Shown one piece after another: positions 63,443 to 64,000 of a stretch of DNA of 64,000 nt. Position 1 is the first letter of the stretch; each line of letters opens with the position of its first letter. Position numbers and translations under genes: made by a program. Where the stretch lies: NCBI RefSeq assembly GCF_030463565.1, contig NC_134662.1:4069001-4133000 (forward strand). Reading direction: 5' to 3'. This stretch comes from Pelecanus crispus (lineage: Eukaryota > Chordata > Aves > Pelecaniformes > Pelecanidae). Below the pieces are notes generated by a model. That model was given only the letters and a program-made list of their open reading frames with translations. It was not told the DNA's origin and ran no database searches.

Positions 63443-63838
63443 GAGATGGTAAAAGCAACCTATACAACCAGAGGAGCAAGAGAAAAGCATCCGTGATGTC
63501 TTTACTTCCATTGCATCTTTCTCTGCCCCTCTTCTGCCTCCCATGACCCTGTCCGCCACCAGAAGCCTGCAGCATGACAGCCGAGTAAATGAAACTGCCC
63601 AATATATTCTCATCGAGCAAGCTAGCCAAGCAGAAAAACTAAGTAGCACAAACTGAAGCTGCAATTTAAAATATACCAGCTTTGATCATCTAGAAGATAC
63701 AGCTTGCTGTATCTTGGAATATTTTTGAAAAGCCACTTCTGAGTCAGAGACCCTTTAAAAATAAAGTGACCTTTCAGCGGACAAAATTATTTCTGCATTT
63801 GTAATGGAAAGCAAAATTAAAGTGACTCTGTCTTTCTT
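62558..63838 (-). other. SBNO2: Probable 5' intron of SBNO2
   Basis: Lies upstream of a strong acceptor at 62558. It contains a 26-nt poly(A) tract and no recognisable exon, gene or dispersed repeat. Confidence 0.45.
63413..63438 (+). repeat. Poly(A) tract, 26 nt
   Basis: An uninterrupted run of A on the plus strand followed by (GA)n. No LINE or SINE body is recognisable upstream. Confidence 0.9.
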
Positions 63839-64000
63839 TCTCTGGTGGCAGCAGCCATGCCAGGAGAGCTCCGAGCCGAGCTTGCATGTGCGGGCTGCAG
63901 AGCCCGCAGGGGACCAGCGACCGCCCCGCCGAGCCCAGGGCGGAGAGGCTGACACCCGTCCCTTGGCGAAAAGTTACCAGGAAAAGCCCTCGCATTCGGG
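63839..64000. promoter_or_regulatory. SBNO2: GC-richer edge segment, possible start of the SBNO2 promoter region
   Basis: CpG-containing sequence rises at the right edge after AT-balanced DNA. The minus strand shows a possible donor (CCTG then GTAACT, exon end at 63978), which could close a 5' noncoding exon of SBNO2. It is cut by the window edge, so this is only suggestive. Confidence 0.3.

Overview
The window is vertebrate, almost certainly bird, nuclear DNA. It has large multi-exon genes with GT-AG introns, CpG-rich promoters, several CR1 LINE fragments whose 3' ends carry the ATTCTATG-type terminal repeat, and a solo ERV LTR of a kind common in bird genomes. The LTR hints at a neoavian bird, but the species cannot be fixed from this sequence. 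Gene content and order, POLR2E(-) / GPX4(+) / SBNO2(-), match the known vertebrate neighbourhood (human 19p13.3).

Positions 1-894 hold intergenic DNA and the 3' UTR of POLR2E. Coding exons of POLR2E lie at 894-4262 on the minus strand and encode a complete 210-residue RPB5, a subunit shared by RNA polymerases I, II and III. Its introns carry three sense-oriented CR1 insertions. A CpG island of about 1 kb separates it head-to-head from GPX4 (4785-6860, plus). GPX4 is a complete seven-exon selenoprotein of 193 residues, with an in-frame TGA read as selenocysteine, a SECIS element in the 3' UTR, and two start codons for mitochondrial and cytosolic forms. A 4-kb intergenic stretch with no recognisable gene follows.

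From about 11.18 kb to beyond the right edge lies SBNO2 (minus strand), tail-to-tail with GPX4. I could place 31 coding exons (11368-62459) whose phases all agree, giving a predicted 1434-residue strawberry-notch homologue. It has a Walker-A-like motif, a DECH box, a nuclear localisation cluster and a C-terminal helicase motif. The 5' noncoding exon and main promoter probably lie at or past the right edge.

Less routine observations are these. There are two minor-spliceosome (U12-type) introns, one in POLR2E and one in SBNO2. A candidate alternative first exon of SBNO2 with its own start codon sits in the 18-kb intron 3, about 1 kb from a small intronic CpG cluster. Two near-identical composite CR1 units lie inside POLR2E, one CR1 breakpoint nearly touches a POLR2E 5' splice site, and a short upstream ORF ends on the SBNO2 start codon as TGATG. 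I saw no new mobile or defence-like system. The three genes do not form a pathway: they are a conserved syntenic block of a basal transcription subunit, a lipid-peroxide-detoxifying enzyme and a cytokine-responsive transcriptional co-regulator.
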